Below the pieces are notes generated by a model. It was given only the letters and a program-made list of their open reading frames with translations. It was not told the DNA's origin and made no database searches. This document shows positions 15,810 through 28,105 of a stretch of DNA of 64,000 nucleotides, in pieces (within the stretch, counting starts at the first letter, position 1; every line of letters starts with the position of its first letter). The position numbers were made by a program, and so were the translations under genes. The DNA is from Sandaracinaceae bacterium (GTDB taxonomy: Bacteria; Myxococcota_A; Polyangia; Polyangiales; Sandaracinaceae): contig JACKEC010000015.1 of the NCBI GenBank assembly GCA_020633195.1, positions 434,001 through 498,000 of the forward strand, read 5' to 3'.

Positions 15810-16874
15810 ATGCGAGCCATGTCCCGTCTCTTCCTTTGCCTGAGCGTCCTCCTCGGTGGGTGTCTGCCCAACCTGAGCCCGTGGCGCGTGGAGCAGAACC
15901 CGAGCGGGGACGCGGGGATCGTGCCGCCGGGCAGCGACGCGGGGCCGCCGGGCGACCCCAACCCCGTCGACCTCGGGCCGCCTTGCCCGAACCCGCACCT
16001 GGTGGTCAGCACCGTCAGCGGCGATCCGGCGCGGGTCGTCCGGATCGACCCGACCACGGACACGCAGTGCCGGACCAGCCCGCTCGTGGAGGTCCAGCGC
16101 GACTTCGGCGACTCGATCCTCGACGTCGACTGGCACCCCGAGACGGGCGAGCTGCTCGGGCTCGACAGCGCCGTGCTCGCGCTCGACGCCGAGGGCTTCC
16201 CGCGCTGGCGCTACCAGCGCTTCGACGACTCGAGCTTCGACGCGGGCTGGGTCGTCCCCGTCGGCAGCGGCGCCGCGATGCGGATCGGCGTGTTCTGGCT
16301 CGCCAGCGGCTCGGACCTCAGCGACGGCGTGCTCCTCGACTCGGGCGGCAACGCCCGCAGCGCGGACATCGAGCTGCCGTTCGCGGGGATCGACCTCGTC
16401 GCCGCGCACCCCGACGGCAGCGCGCGCTTCGTGATGAGCAACCGCTACTCGACGCCGCGCGTGTACTCGCTCACCGACGCGACGGTCGACTTCGAGACCA
16501 CCGACGGCGTCGAGATCTTCCCCGGCATGGACCCGACCCTCTCGATGCTCTACGGCAACCGCGCGCACCTCGCGGGGGATCCCACGCTCGGGCTCCTCGC
16601 GATGACGCACGCGCAAGGCGTCTTGCTCTGGGACGGGGTGAGCGCGACGCCGCCGACGGCGCTCTACTCGTGCCCGTCGCTCTGCAGCAACTACTCGTTC
16701 GGCGTCGCCGGGCCCGCGGGCGACGTCTACGCGGTCTGCACCGACGCCGCGGGCGCCGGGCGCCGGCACCTCGTGCACATGAGGGGCGGCGACGCCTGCT
16801 CGATCGTGATCGACGGCACCTCGTTCGGCACGCGCACGCTCAACGAGATCGTGCTCGCCCACGCCGCGCTCTGA
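15810..16874 (+). CDS. Lipoprotein of unknown function, related to its divergent neighbour
   Basis: 354 residues. The signal peptide and lipobox are LLGGC (MSRLFLCLSVLLGGC), then a DAG/Pro-rich linker. The body contains repeating short strands (PHLVVSTVSGDPARVVRID, DVDWHPETGELLGLDSAVLA) suggestive of a beta-propeller, and cysteines that may form disulfides outside the cell. It is divergent from the similar lipoprotein at 15720 across an 89-base gap, which suggests duplication and shared control. Two in-frame ATGs (15810 and 15819) are both possible starts. No enzymatic motif is seen. Confidence 0.75.
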   Translation: MRAMSRLFLCLSVLLGGCLPNLSPWRVEQNPSGDAGIVPPGSDAGPPGDPNPVDLGPPCPNPHLVVSTVSGDPARVVRIDPTTDTQCRTSPLVEVQRDFGDSILDVDWHPETGELLGLDSAVLALDAEGFPRWRYQRFDDSSFDAGWVVPVGSGAAMRIGVFWLASGSDLSDGVLLDSGGNARSADIELPFAGIDLVAAHPDGSARFVMSNRYSTPRVYSLTDATVDFETTDGVEIFPGMDPTLSMLYGNRAHLAGDPTLGLLAMTHAQGVLLWDGVSATPPTALYSCPSLCSNYSFGVAGPAGDVYAVCTDAAGAGRRHLVHMRGGDACSIVIDGTSFGTRTLNEIVLAHAAL

Positions 16875-16922
16875 ACGAGGGGCGCCCTCGCGAGCCCCGG
16901 GTCCTTTGGGCGGCGGGTCGAT

Positions 16923-16928
16923 TAGACT
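16923..16928 (+). promoter_or_regulatory. -10-like hexamer TAGACT of the FHA activator gene
   Basis: TAGACT ends seven bases before the GTG at 16936 and helps choose that start over an upstream in-frame TTG. Confidence 0.4.
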
Positions 16929-16935
16929 CCAGGGC

Positions 16936-18246
16936 GTGGAGTCGGACGAGACCACGATCGGCGGATCCGAGGCGGCGGCGCCCGCGACGACCATGGTCAC
17001 GCTGCGCGTGCTCTACGAGCCCGAGCACGATCGGCCGCGGCCGGCGGTGCCGCTCGGCGAGGACCGCTTCGCGGTGGGGCGGTCTCGCTCGGTCACGCAG
17101 CTCACGCTCAAGGATCCGCGCGCGTCGCGGCGCCACGCCGTGTTCATGGCGCTCGGCCCGGAGTCGGCCCGCGTCGAGGACGTCTCGAGCAACGGGACGT
17201 TCGTCAACGGCGAGCGCATCGAGGGCGCGGCGCAGGTCGGCGACGGCGACCTCGTGCGCGTCGGGGACTCGTTCCTGCTCGTCCGCGTGGCCTCGACGCA
17301 GCCGGTGCGCGACGCGCGGATCACCGCCCTGACGGGCATGCACGACTCGATGCGCGCGCTCCGGCACACGATCATGAGCGTCGCGCCGACCGAGGCGAAG
17401 GTGCTCGTCATCGGGGAGACGGGCACCGGCAAGGAGCTCGTCGCCCGAGCGATCCACGAGCACAGCCGCCGGCGCGGGCGCTTCGTCGCGGTGAACTGCG
17501 GCGCGATCCCGGAGTCGCTCGCCGAGAGCCAGCTCTTCGGCCACGTCGCGGGCGCGTTCACCGGCGCCCGCAGCGCCCACGTCGGCTTCATGCGCGCGGC
17601 GGACGGCGGCACGCTCTTCCTCGACGAGATCGGCGAGCTGTCGCCGATCCTCCAGCCCAAGCTCCTGCGCGCGCTCGAGGAGCAGAGGGTCACGCCCGTG
17701 GGCAGCACCGAGGCGGTGCCGGTGGACATCCGCCTCGTCGCGGCGACCCATCGGGAGCTGCTCGAGGAGGTCGACGCCGGCCGCTTCCGCGGCGACCTGT
17801 ACGCGCGGATCGCCGGCTACCTGGTCCACACCGTCCCGCTCCGGCGCCGGCCGGAGGACGTGCTTCCGCTCCTTCGCCACACCCTGCCCGAGGGCTCGCC
17901 GCCGCTGTCGCCCGACCTCGTCGAGGCGCTCCTGCTGCACCGCTTCCGGTTCAACGTCCGCGAGCTCAAGGAGATCGTCACCCAGCTCGCGATCGACGGC
18001 GCGGGCGCGCCCAAGCTCACCCGCCAGATGATCGCGCACCGCCTCGAGCATCACACCGCGAGCGAGCCGCCGCCGCCGCGCGCCGCGCCGGCCTCGGAGG
18101 ACAAGCGCCCGATCCCTTCGCGCGACGAGCTCTCGGCGCTCGTCGACAAGCACGGCGGCAACGTCTCGCGCATCGCCCGCGAGCTGCGCCGCTCGCGCCG
18201 TCAGATCTACCGCTACCTCGAGCGCTACGGGATCTCGGTGGGCTGA
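16936..18246 (+). CDS. FHA-domain sigma-54-dependent transcriptional activator
   Basis: 436 residues. Residues about 22-118 form an FHA domain (FAVGRSRS, ASRRHAVF, SSNGTFVNG), which binds phosphothreonine. Residues about 130-370 are an AAA+ sigma-54 interaction domain with Walker A GETGTGKE at 160-167, GAFTGA at 206-211 and Walker B GGTLFLDEI at 224-232. The C-terminus (about 395-436) is a Fis-type helix-turn-helix (GGNVSRIARELRRSRRQIYR). The FHA domain replaces a response-regulator receiver, so activity is probably controlled by a Ser/Thr kinase; two such kinases lie in this window (19983 and 44512). Myxobacteria have many activators of this type. Target promoters are not visible. Confidence 0.92.
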   Translation: MESDETTIGGSEAAAPATTMVTLRVLYEPEHDRPRPAVPLGEDRFAVGRSRSVTQLTLKDPRASRRHAVFMALGPESARVEDVSSNGTFVNGERIEGAAQVGDGDLVRVGDSFLLVRVASTQPVRDARITALTGMHDSMRALRHTIMSVAPTEAKVLVIGETGTGKELVARAIHEHSRRRGRFVAVNCGAIPESLAESQLFGHVAGAFTGARSAHVGFMRAADGGTLFLDEIGELSPILQPKLLRALEEQRVTPVGSTEAVPVDIRLVAATHRELLEEVDAGRFRGDLYARIAGYLVHTVPLRRRPEDVLPLLRHTLPEGSPPLSPDLVEALLLHRFRFNVRELKEIVTQLAIDGAGAPKLTRQMIAHRLEHHTASEPPPPRAAPASEDKRPIPSRDELSALVDKHGGNVSRIARELRRSRRQIYRYLERYGISVG

Positions 18247-18247
18247 G

Positions 18248-18350
18248 TCCCGAGGGCGCGAAGCGACCGAGGGATCTCAGTGGGGAGCGCGAGGGGCTTG
18301 CCCCTCGCCGGAGAGAAATCGCCGAAGGCGATTTATCGACAGACCTTGAG
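18248..18350. repeat. Single copy of dispersed three-hairpin intergenic element
   Basis: About 103 bases immediately after the stop of the FHA activator gene. It contains a perfect 20-base palindrome GCGAGGGGCTTGCCCCTCGC (18289-18308) and a stem AAATCGCC/GGCGATTT with GAA loop (18316-18334), plus an imperfect third stem at its left end around GCGAAGC. The reverse complement matches the two tandem copies at 43449-43650 with scattered changes mainly in loops and the outer stem. It may act as transcript terminator or RNA stabiliser, or be a MITE/REP-like element. Confidence 0.75.
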
Positions 18351-18422
18351 CCAGAGCGAGCCCAGAGAACGGATCGCGTCGAAGGGCGTGCAGCCGAGCC
18401 CGAGGCACGTCACGCTCTATCG

Positions 18423-19277
18423 GTGCACGAGCTCCTCGGGACCGCGTCCCCGCCCGTTCGTCGCTTCGCGATCGCGTTCGCGGGCCTCGGCGGGTTCGTC
18501 CTGACCGGCACGCTCTTCTTGCTCTTGTCGCGTGACGACGCGCCGCTGCTGCTGCTCGCGATCATCCCCGGCGCGCTCAGCGCGGGCGCGGTGGCGTACG
18601 CGACGCGGGAGCGCCGCCCGCGGCGGGAGACGATGCTCGCGATCGTCGGCCGCTCGGTCTTCGCCGCCATCCTGTGCCCCTTCGTGACGGCGGGGGTGCT
18701 CCTCGTCATCAGCCTGCTGATGGGGAACGGGCCCGGCATCGTCGGCGGCGGCGAGGTCGCGTTCTACCTGTGCCTCGGGAGCGCGATCGCGAGCTTCTTC
18801 GTCGCGCCGCTCGGCGCCGTGTTCGGGGTCGTGTACGCCCTGGTGTGGCAGCGGCTCGAGGCCACCCGCGCCGCGGGCCGCTCCGCGCACGAGCAGCTGT
18901 GGATCCTGTTCGGGATGGCGTTCGCGACGCTCGGGATCATCGACCTGCTCCTGTCGCACACGACCTGGACGCCGCCCTTCGGCAGCCCCCCTCGCCACGA
19001 CGCGCTCGTCCCGCTCGGGGTCGGGGTGCTCGTGTTCGGGCTGCTGACGATGCTGCGCGGATCGGTGATGGCGGCGCGTCGCCGTCGGATCCTCCGCGCC
19101 GTCGCGCACGGCCTCGTCCCCGGCTACGCGCTCGCGCCGGCGAGCGAGATCCACGACGCCGAGGCGCTCCCCGATCTGTTCGGCCGCAACGCGGGCAAGG
19201 TCCTGGTCCGGCGCATGCCGGGTCACGAGGGGCCGTACCGCGCGACCGAGTCCGTCGAGCCCCTCGCGCGCCTGTAG
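18423..19277 (+). CDS. Integral membrane protein of unknown function
   Basis: 284 residues with about six hydrophobic segments (for example FAIAFAGLGGFVLTGTLFLL, LLLAIIPGALSAGAVAYA, ILCPFVTAGVLLVISLLM, IASFFVAPLGAVFGVVYALV) and a basic cytoplasmic tail (RRRRILRAVAHG onward). No catalytic or transporter signature is recognised. It begins at the GTG at 18423 and stands alone between the repeat element and a convergent gene at 19288. Confidence 0.7.
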   Translation: MHELLGTASPPVRRFAIAFAGLGGFVLTGTLFLLLSRDDAPLLLLAIIPGALSAGAVAYATRERRPRRETMLAIVGRSVFAAILCPFVTAGVLLVISLLMGNGPGIVGGGEVAFYLCLGSAIASFFVAPLGAVFGVVYALVWQRLEATRAAGRSAHEQLWILFGMAFATLGIIDLLLSHTTWTPPFGSPPRHDALVPLGVGVLVFGLLTMLRGSVMAARRRRILRAVAHGLVPGYALAPASEIHDAEALPDLFGRNAGKVLVRRMPGHEGPYRATESVEPLARL

Positions 19278-19287
19278 CCGAGCAGCG

Positions 19288-19982
19288 CTAGCCCGAGCAG
19301 CCCGCGTCGTCCTCGGGGCACTCGATGCGGATGTGGAGGTGGCTCCGATGAGCCGCGCTGCCCTGGCGGGTCGCGGTGACCTCCTCGACGCGCTGGAGCA
19401 TCTCGTCGCTCACGTCCGCGCGCCGGCCCGCGGCGAGCACGAGCTGCCGCAGGTCTCCGGCGATCAGCACGAAGCGCACGCGCGTGGTCTCGTCCTCGAG
19501 GAGCGCGACGATGAACAAGAAGGTCCGGCGCGGGTCGAGGCAGCGCAGCTGGTGGTCGTCGTCCCGGCCGCAGCCCGTGCGCTCGTCGAGGTCGATGAAG
19601 CGCGACGTGGCGACCGACTCGCCGTCGAGGTCCGTGTAGAACATCGACACGTCCGCGTCGCGACCGCTCTGGTGGGAGTCGTGCGGCGGGAAGCGGCCGC
19701 CGCGCTGGAGCGAGAGGCCGCCGACGAGGAGGCGCGGGCCGTCCTCGGTGCGCTGCAGCCGCTCCGCGCCACGCTCGAGCAGGCCCACGAGCTCGTCGGT
19801 GCCCCACTGCACGCCCTCGCCGGAGAGGCGGACGTAATGCTCGGAGTCCTGCATCGGGCGGCCGTTCTCGAGCCGGCCGCGATCGGGCGCGCCGACGGAG
19901 CGCGACCCCTGCGCGGCGACGGGGCTGGCGAAGAGGCAGAGGAGCGCGGTGAGGCGGAGCACGCGCACCGATCCTGGCCCGA

Positions 19983-19986
<4 letters not shown>
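19288..19986 (-). CDS. Penicillin-insensitive murein endopeptidase (MepA-like, M74)
   Basis: 232 residues. The signal peptide ends near SPVAAQG. The zinc motifs match MepA: HDSHQSGRDAD (H105 and D112 among the ligands) and HRSHLHIR (H216, H218). The family cuts D-alanyl-meso-diaminopimelate cross-bridges of peptidoglycan in the periplasm. The GTG at 19986 overlaps the stop of the upstream kinase gene by four bases; GTGs at 19968 and 19962 also give a signal peptide. The coupling suggests the kinase and the wall hydrolase act in the same response. Confidence 0.85.
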
Positions 19987-23864
<3,878 letters not shown>

Positions 23865-23898
23865 GCCCGGAGTATCGCAGACGGCCGCGCGCTCGCGT

Positions 23899-23904
23899 TA
23901 CCCT
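23899..23904 (+). promoter_or_regulatory. -10-like hexamer TACCCT of the PhnD-like gene
   Basis: TACCCT ends seven bases before the GTG at 23912 and one base before an in-frame GTG at 23906. The spacing favours 23912 as the translation start. Confidence 0.35.
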
Positions 23905-23911
23905 CGTGGCC

Positions 23912-24685
23912 GTGCGCTTCCTGTTGCCGCCAGACCGAGGCGCGGTGCGCGGGGCGGCCCGCGCGGCCGTGCTCGCCGAGTGGATGACGACCTGGCTCGG
24001 GGCCGCGGTGCGGGTCGAGCTGGCGCCGACCTATCGCGAGCTCGCGGTCGAGGTCGAGGGCGGTCGGGCCGAGCTCGCGTGGGCGCCGCCCGCGGTGTGC
24101 GCGCGCATCCGCGCGGGCGCGCGCCGGATCTTCACGGTGGTGCGTTACGGCGCGAGCGCGTGCGAGGCGGCGCTGGTCGTGCACCGCGACTCGCCCATCG
24201 AGGCGCTCGGAGACCTGCGCGGCAAGCGCGCGGCGTGGGTCGACCCGCTCTCGACGAGTGGGCACCTGATGGCGCTCGCGCACCTCGTGGACCACGGCCT
24301 CGACCCCGCGTACCTCTTCGCCGAGCAGACCTTCGCGGGCAGCTACCGCGACGCGCTCGCCGCGGTCGGGGAGCGCCGCGCGGACGTGACCAGCATGTTC
24401 GTCGTCAACGAGGACGAGGCGATGACCCTGCGCGAGATGCGCGAGCTCGCCGGGCCCGTCGCGGAGCGCCTCCGGCTGCTCGCGACCACGCAGCCCGCGC
24501 CGTTCGATGGCCTGATCGTCGGGGAGAGCGCGCCGCCCGAGCTCGAGGCGAAGATCCTCGCGCTCGACCAGCGCGACTTCCCCCCCGCGATGCTCCTCGA
24601 GGTCTGCCGCGCCGACCGGTTCGTCCCGGCCGACGCGGCGGCCTATGCCCGCTTCGAGCGCTTCGTCGAGCCCCTCTTGGGGTGA
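23912..24685 (+). CDS. PhnD/phosphate-binding-like periplasmic-binding-fold protein
   Basis: 257 residues of a type 2 periplasmic-binding fold as in phosphonate/phosphate ABC binding proteins: a first lobe with VELAPTYRELAVEVEGGRAELAWAPP cut by strands, then SPIEALGDLRGKRAAWVDP with STSGHLM, the usual ligand-contact region, and QTFAGSYRDALAAVGERRAD. It has no signal peptide or lipobox and no ABC permease or ATPase genes nearby. It may therefore be a cytoplasmic sensor or an orphan ligand-binding protein. The GTG at 23912 is preferred; GTG 23906 would add two residues. Confidence 0.75.
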   Translation: MRFLLPPDRGAVRGAARAAVLAEWMTTWLGAAVRVELAPTYRELAVEVEGGRAELAWAPPAVCARIRAGARRIFTVVRYGASACEAALVVHRDSPIEALGDLRGKRAAWVDPLSTSGHLMALAHLVDHGLDPAYLFAEQTFAGSYRDALAAVGERRADVTSMFVVNEDEAMTLREMRELAGPVAERLRLLATTQPAPFDGLIVGESAPPELEAKILALDQRDFPPAMLLEVCRADRFVPADAAAYARFERFVEPLLG

Positions 24686-25137
24686 AGCGGCGACGGCGCG
24701 CGGGAGTGGGCGCCCAGCACGCCCAGGGCTGGCAATCAAACCACCGCGCCGACGGAGCAAATCGGGCCCTCGCCGCGGAGCGGTGGGTCGAGCCGTAGGT
24801 GCGAAGCACCGAAGGCGCCTCCTCTGCGGTAGCGCGAACGGCGGGGGAGGATCCCAATGGGAGCTCTCCTGAAGTAGTGGTGGGTCGGTGCGCCCAGACC
24901 GCGGAGCGCCCCCCACCGATCGGCGACGGCCGCGGGTTCGTGTGGGCTACGAGGGAGGCGGCGTACACGGAGGTGTCCGATGCGAACGGCGTGGCGCACG
25001 CCGCCCCGTCGGCGACCGCGAGCGCCGTTGGGCCGCGGCGCGCGTCGCGCGCCTCGCTGGGGGTACCCCCCAGCCCCCCGACGGGATGGCGGCCGGTGGC
25101 GACGTGCACACAAATCGTATTTCAAACGAGAAACGTG
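24686..25137. other. Non-coding stretch upstream of the HNH gene
   Basis: About 450 bases without a convincing gene. It contains a small perfect hairpin GGTGC-GAA-GCACC (24798-24810) and a GATCCCAATGGGAGC segment that weakly recalls part of the dispersed three-hairpin element. The last 60 bases become clearly more A/T-rich than the surroundings. Open frames here lack normal codon bias. Confidence 0.5.
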
Positions 25138-25165
25138 TTGCACTGAACACCCGTTCTGCTACCAT
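25138..25165 (+). promoter_or_regulatory. Promoter-like TTGCAC-N16-TACCAT before the HNH gene
   Basis: TTGCAC (25138-25143) and TACCAT (25160-25165) are 16 bases apart, and the -10 ends six bases before the ATG at 25172. Together with the locally A/T-rich upstream DNA this is the best full promoter candidate in the window. Transcription would begin at or next to the ATG. Confidence 0.45.
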
Positions 25166-25171
25166 AGGTCA

Positions 25172-26428
25172 ATGGATATTGTTCCCCGCGAGGATACCGA
25201 CTCCACCCTCACCGCCGAAGCCGTCGACGCCGTCCTGCGACGCCTGGCGCGCACCCGGAACCAGCAGGACCACGCGCTCCTGGAGTGGCTGTTGCGCGGC
25301 GACGAGCTGCAGGTCGAGCGCCTCCACGGCTACGCGTCCATGCGCGAGTACGGGGCGCGGGTCTTCGGCTTCGGGCCCCGCGGCGTCGAGGACCGGCTCC
25401 GCGTCGCGCGCGCGCTGCGACGGCTTCCGCGTTTGAATCAGGCGTTCGCCGAGGGCGACGTCGTCTACACGGTGGTGCGCGAGCTCTGCCGGGTCGCCAC
25501 GCCGGAGACGGAGGCCGAGTGGCTCGCCAGCGTCGAGGGGAAGACCGGCTCGGAGGTCCAGCGCGAGGTCGCGGGTCGGCAGCCCGGAGACCTCCCGACC
25601 GACGAGCCGGAGCCGGCGCTGGTTCCGCACCGCGTCACCCTCGAGCTGCTGCCCGACGCCTACGCGCTGCTCCTGGCGGCGAGGGAGCGCGCCGTGACCT
25701 CGGCGGGCGCGTCCGTCGACGACTCGACCTTCGTGACCCACGCGATGCTCGCCTATCTCAGCGGCGATGGTGAGGGTCAGGCCGGACGCGCGCCCTATCA
25801 GATCGCGCTGACGATCGACGCGCACCGCGGTGCGGTGATCGACGCCGCCGGCGAGTCGGTCCCCGTCGACGACGTGACCGTGGCGATGGCCTGCTGCGAC
25901 GGGGAGCACCTCGGGGTCGTCGACGGCGGGGGACCGGCGAAGCGGGCCTCGCAGACGATCCCGCCCAAGACGCGACGGCAGGTGGAGCGGCGACAGCACC
26001 ACCGCTGCGCGGTGCCCGGCTGCTCGAACTCCGCGTATCTGCACCTCCACCACGTGCGACACCGCAGTGAGGGAGGCGATCACCATCCGGAGAACCTCGT
26101 TGGCCTGTGCTCGGCGCATCACCGCGCGACGCACGACGGTGCGCTCGAGGTGAGCGGGCGGTTCAGCGAGGGCTTCGTCTATCGGCACGCCGATGGGCGA
26201 CCCTACGGTTCGCCGATCGAGGGCCCGGGCGCGTCGGTGATGCGTGACGCGCACCAGGCGCTGCGCTCGATGTCGTGGAGCGAGCGCGAGGCGCGAGCCA
26301 TGCTCGAGCGGGTCCGAGGCGAGCTCGGCCCGGAGGCCGACCTCATGGAGATCGTGAGGCGCGCTTTGAAGAGCGAGCCAGTGGGCGGGGTCCGGGAGGA
26401 CGTGGTGCTCTACCAGCGCTGCGCCTGA
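25172..26428 (+). CDS. HNH endonuclease domain protein with DUF222-like N-terminus
   Basis: 418 residues. The first ~240 residues are helical and resemble DUF222, the partner domain in the 13E12-type repeat proteins. The C-terminal HNH domain (about 270-322) has C279 and C284, LHLHHVRHR with the catalytic His region at 291-294, ENLVGLC with N308 and C313, and SAHHRATH (316-321), so the zinc and catalytic residues are present. Such proteins are thought to be nucleases and are often found in many copies per genome in selfish or repeat-like families. The isolated position behind a long A/T-rich leader fits an accessory element. The ATG at 25172 is chosen by the promoter spacing. Confidence 0.85.
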   Translation: MDIVPREDTDSTLTAEAVDAVLRRLARTRNQQDHALLEWLLRGDELQVERLHGYASMREYGARVFGFGPRGVEDRLRVARALRRLPRLNQAFAEGDVVYTVVRELCRVATPETEAEWLASVEGKTGSEVQREVAGRQPGDLPTDEPEPALVPHRVTLELLPDAYALLLAARERAVTSAGASVDDSTFVTHAMLAYLSGDGEGQAGRAPYQIALTIDAHRGAVIDAAGESVPVDDVTVAMACCDGEHLGVVDGGGPAKRASQTIPPKTRRQVERRQHHRCAVPGCSNSAYLHLHHVRHRSEGGDHHPENLVGLCSAHHRATHDGALEVSGRFSEGFVYRHADGRPYGSPIEGPGASVMRDAHQALRSMSWSEREARAMLERVRGELGPEADLMEIVRRALKSEPVGGVREDVVLYQRCA

Positions 26429-26481
26429 GCGGCCTCGGTCGCGCTGCGGGGTTGGGGCGACTGGGTCAATGGAGCCAAGGG

Positions 26482-27345
26482 TCACCTGCAGATCGCGTCG
26501 ATGCAGCTCCGGCCGGCTCCGCAGTCGCGGGCGGTGGTGCACTCCGGGTTCGTCTCGTGGTGGGAGAAGCAGAGGAGCTGGCCGCTCTCGGACTCGGCGC
26601 AGGCGATGAGCTGGCTGTCCCACCGCAGGCACTCCTCGTCGGCGCCGGTGGGGCAGGGCGTGCGGCACACTCCGAACACGCAGAGGTGGCCGGGGGCGCA
26701 GTCCGCGTCGGTCGCGCAGAACGGGCGGGGCGCGACGTCGGGGCGGCAGACGCCGTCGATCGCGCACACCTCGCCGGCCGCGCACTCGTCGGCGGGTCCG
26801 CACTCCGTGAGGCAGCGGCCCCCGGCGCAGCGCTCACCGGTCGCGCACTCGGCGTCGGCGGCGCACTCCGTGGTCGGCCGACAGAGGCCGTCGAGGCACG
26901 CGGTGCCGCCGGTGCACTCGGCGTCCGCTTCGCAGCGCGGTCGGCACGCGTTGTCGACGCACGCCCGGCCGGCGCCGCAGTCGTGGTCGAAGTGGCAGGT
27001 GTCGTCGATCGCCGCGCAGGCGCCCTCGACGCAGACCTCGTCGGCGCCGCACTCGGCGTCGTCCGCGCAGCTCCCCGCAGGCGGGGCGGCCGCGCACGCG
27101 CCCTCCACGCAGCGCTCGTCGGCCGCGCAGTCGGCGTCCTCGACGCAGCTCGAGCCGGCGCCGCCGTCCTCGTCGAACGCGGCGGCGTCGGGGGCGCCGC
27201 CGTCGCGGTCGGCGCCGCAGGTCGGGCCGAAGCAGTAGCCGTCGTCGTCGTCGCGGTCGCAGCCGCTCCAGTTGTGGTAGCTGCAGCCGCCGAGGGCGCC
27301 GAGCAGCGTCAGGGCCAGCGCGAAGCGAAGCGTGCGGATCGTCAT
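26482..27345 (-). CDS. Cys-rich repeat lipoprotein
   Basis: 287 residues. The ATG at 27345 has GGAG seven bases upstream. The signal peptide ends in lipobox LGGC (TLLGALGGC). The mature protein is a series of about eight short disulfide modules of the form C..DADCAADERCVEGAC, resembling the Dickkopf-N-like Cys-rich repeats common in myxobacterial surface lipoproteins. A role in adhesion or the extracellular matrix is possible, but no function is readable. It is divergent from the lipoprotein gene at 27485. Confidence 0.8.
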   Translation of the reverse strand: MTIRTLRFALALTLLGALGGCSYHNWSGCDRDDDDGYCFGPTCGADRDGGAPDAAAFDEDGGAGSSCVEDADCAADERCVEGACAAAPPAGSCADDAECGADEVCVEGACAAIDDTCHFDHDCGAGRACVDNACRPRCEADAECTGGTACLDGLCRPTTECAADAECATGERCAGGRCLTECGPADECAAGEVCAIDGVCRPDVAPRPFCATDADCAPGHLCVFGVCRTPCPTGADEECLRWDSQLIACAESESGQLLCFSHHETNPECTTARDCGAGRSCIDAICR

Positions 27346-27472
27346 GGGTGTCTCCTTCAGGGCGCACCGCTCCCCTCGGTCCGAGGCGGACCGTCGCGGC
27401 GTCGTCGTTCGCGTTGGGGGCCCGATCGGCGGCGCGCCGTTCAAGGAATCCGACGTCGGGCGCGAGGGCCGC

Positions 27473-27478
27473 TACGAT
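27473..27478 (+). promoter_or_regulatory. -10-like hexamer TACGAT of the lipoprotein gene at 27485
   Basis: TACGAT ends six bases before the ATG at 27485, which supports that start over longer upstream frames. Confidence 0.4.
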
Positions 27479-27484
27479 CCCGTC

Positions 27485-28063
27485 ATGCGCACCACCGCTT
27501 GCCTGTTCTCGACGAGCCTCCTGCTCCTCGCCGCCTGCGGCGACGGAGCGTCCGATACCGACGCGGCGGTCGGCCTCGACGCGACCACCGGCGCCGACGC
27601 GGGCACGGGCTCGTCGGACGGGGGCGGCGGCGCGGACGCCGGAGGCCTCGACGGTGGCGCCACGGACGCGGGTGGCGGCGGGGACGCGGGCGCCGACTGC
27701 TCCGCCGCGGTCGTCGACGAGGCCTGCACCGCCGAGGGCGTCACCTGCGGCGGGCCGTGCACCGACGCGTGCTCCTTCTGCAACCTGCTCACCTGCACCG
27801 GCGGCGTCTGGAACCGCGTGGAGGTCTTCCCCACGCCCTGCTTCGACTGCGGAGACTCCGCGCGGTGCGTCACCGGCACGCAACATTGCGTGCACTCCTA
27901 CAGCGACGTCGGCGGCGAGCCGGACACGTTCCGCTGCACCGACAATCCGACCGCGTGCCGCGACGACGCCGCGACGTGCGCGTGCCTGGAGATGACGCTG
28001 ACCTTCGACGAGTGCGTGGAGCCCAACCCGGGCGAGCTCGAGGGCCGCTACTTCGGGGGCTGA
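27485..28063 (+). CDS. Lipoprotein with DAG-rich linker and Cys-rich domain
   Basis: 192 residues. Signal peptide with lipobox LAAC (STSLLLLAAC), then a linker of Asp-Ala-Gly repeats (about residues 22-75), then a domain with sixteen or so cysteines (from ADCSAAVVDEACTAEG). It is a typical myxobacterial envelope lipoprotein, probably extracellular and disulfide-stabilised. No known domain. The MBL-fold gene follows after 42 bases. Confidence 0.75.
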   Translation: MRTTACLFSTSLLLLAACGDGASDTDAAVGLDATTGADAGTGSSDGGGGADAGGLDGGATDAGGGGDAGADCSAAVVDEACTAEGVTCGGPCTDACSFCNLLTCTGGVWNRVEVFPTPCFDCGDSARCVTGTQHCVHSYSDVGGEPDTFRCTDNPTACRDDAATCACLEMTLTFDECVEPNPGELEGRYFGG

Positions 28064-28105
28064 GGACGGCTTGCGCCGCGGGGACCCGGGACCCATGAGC
28101 AGCCG

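Noticed and set aside
24790..24860. Possible fourth copy of the three-hairpin element
   Set aside because: Only short pieces (a GGTGC-GAA-GCACC hairpin and GATCCCAATGGGAGC) resemble it; the 20-base palindrome is missing.
24799..25146. A 115-codon frame in the leader of the HNH gene
   Set aside because: Codon choice does not follow the local third-position bias, no domain is seen and no translation signal precedes it.
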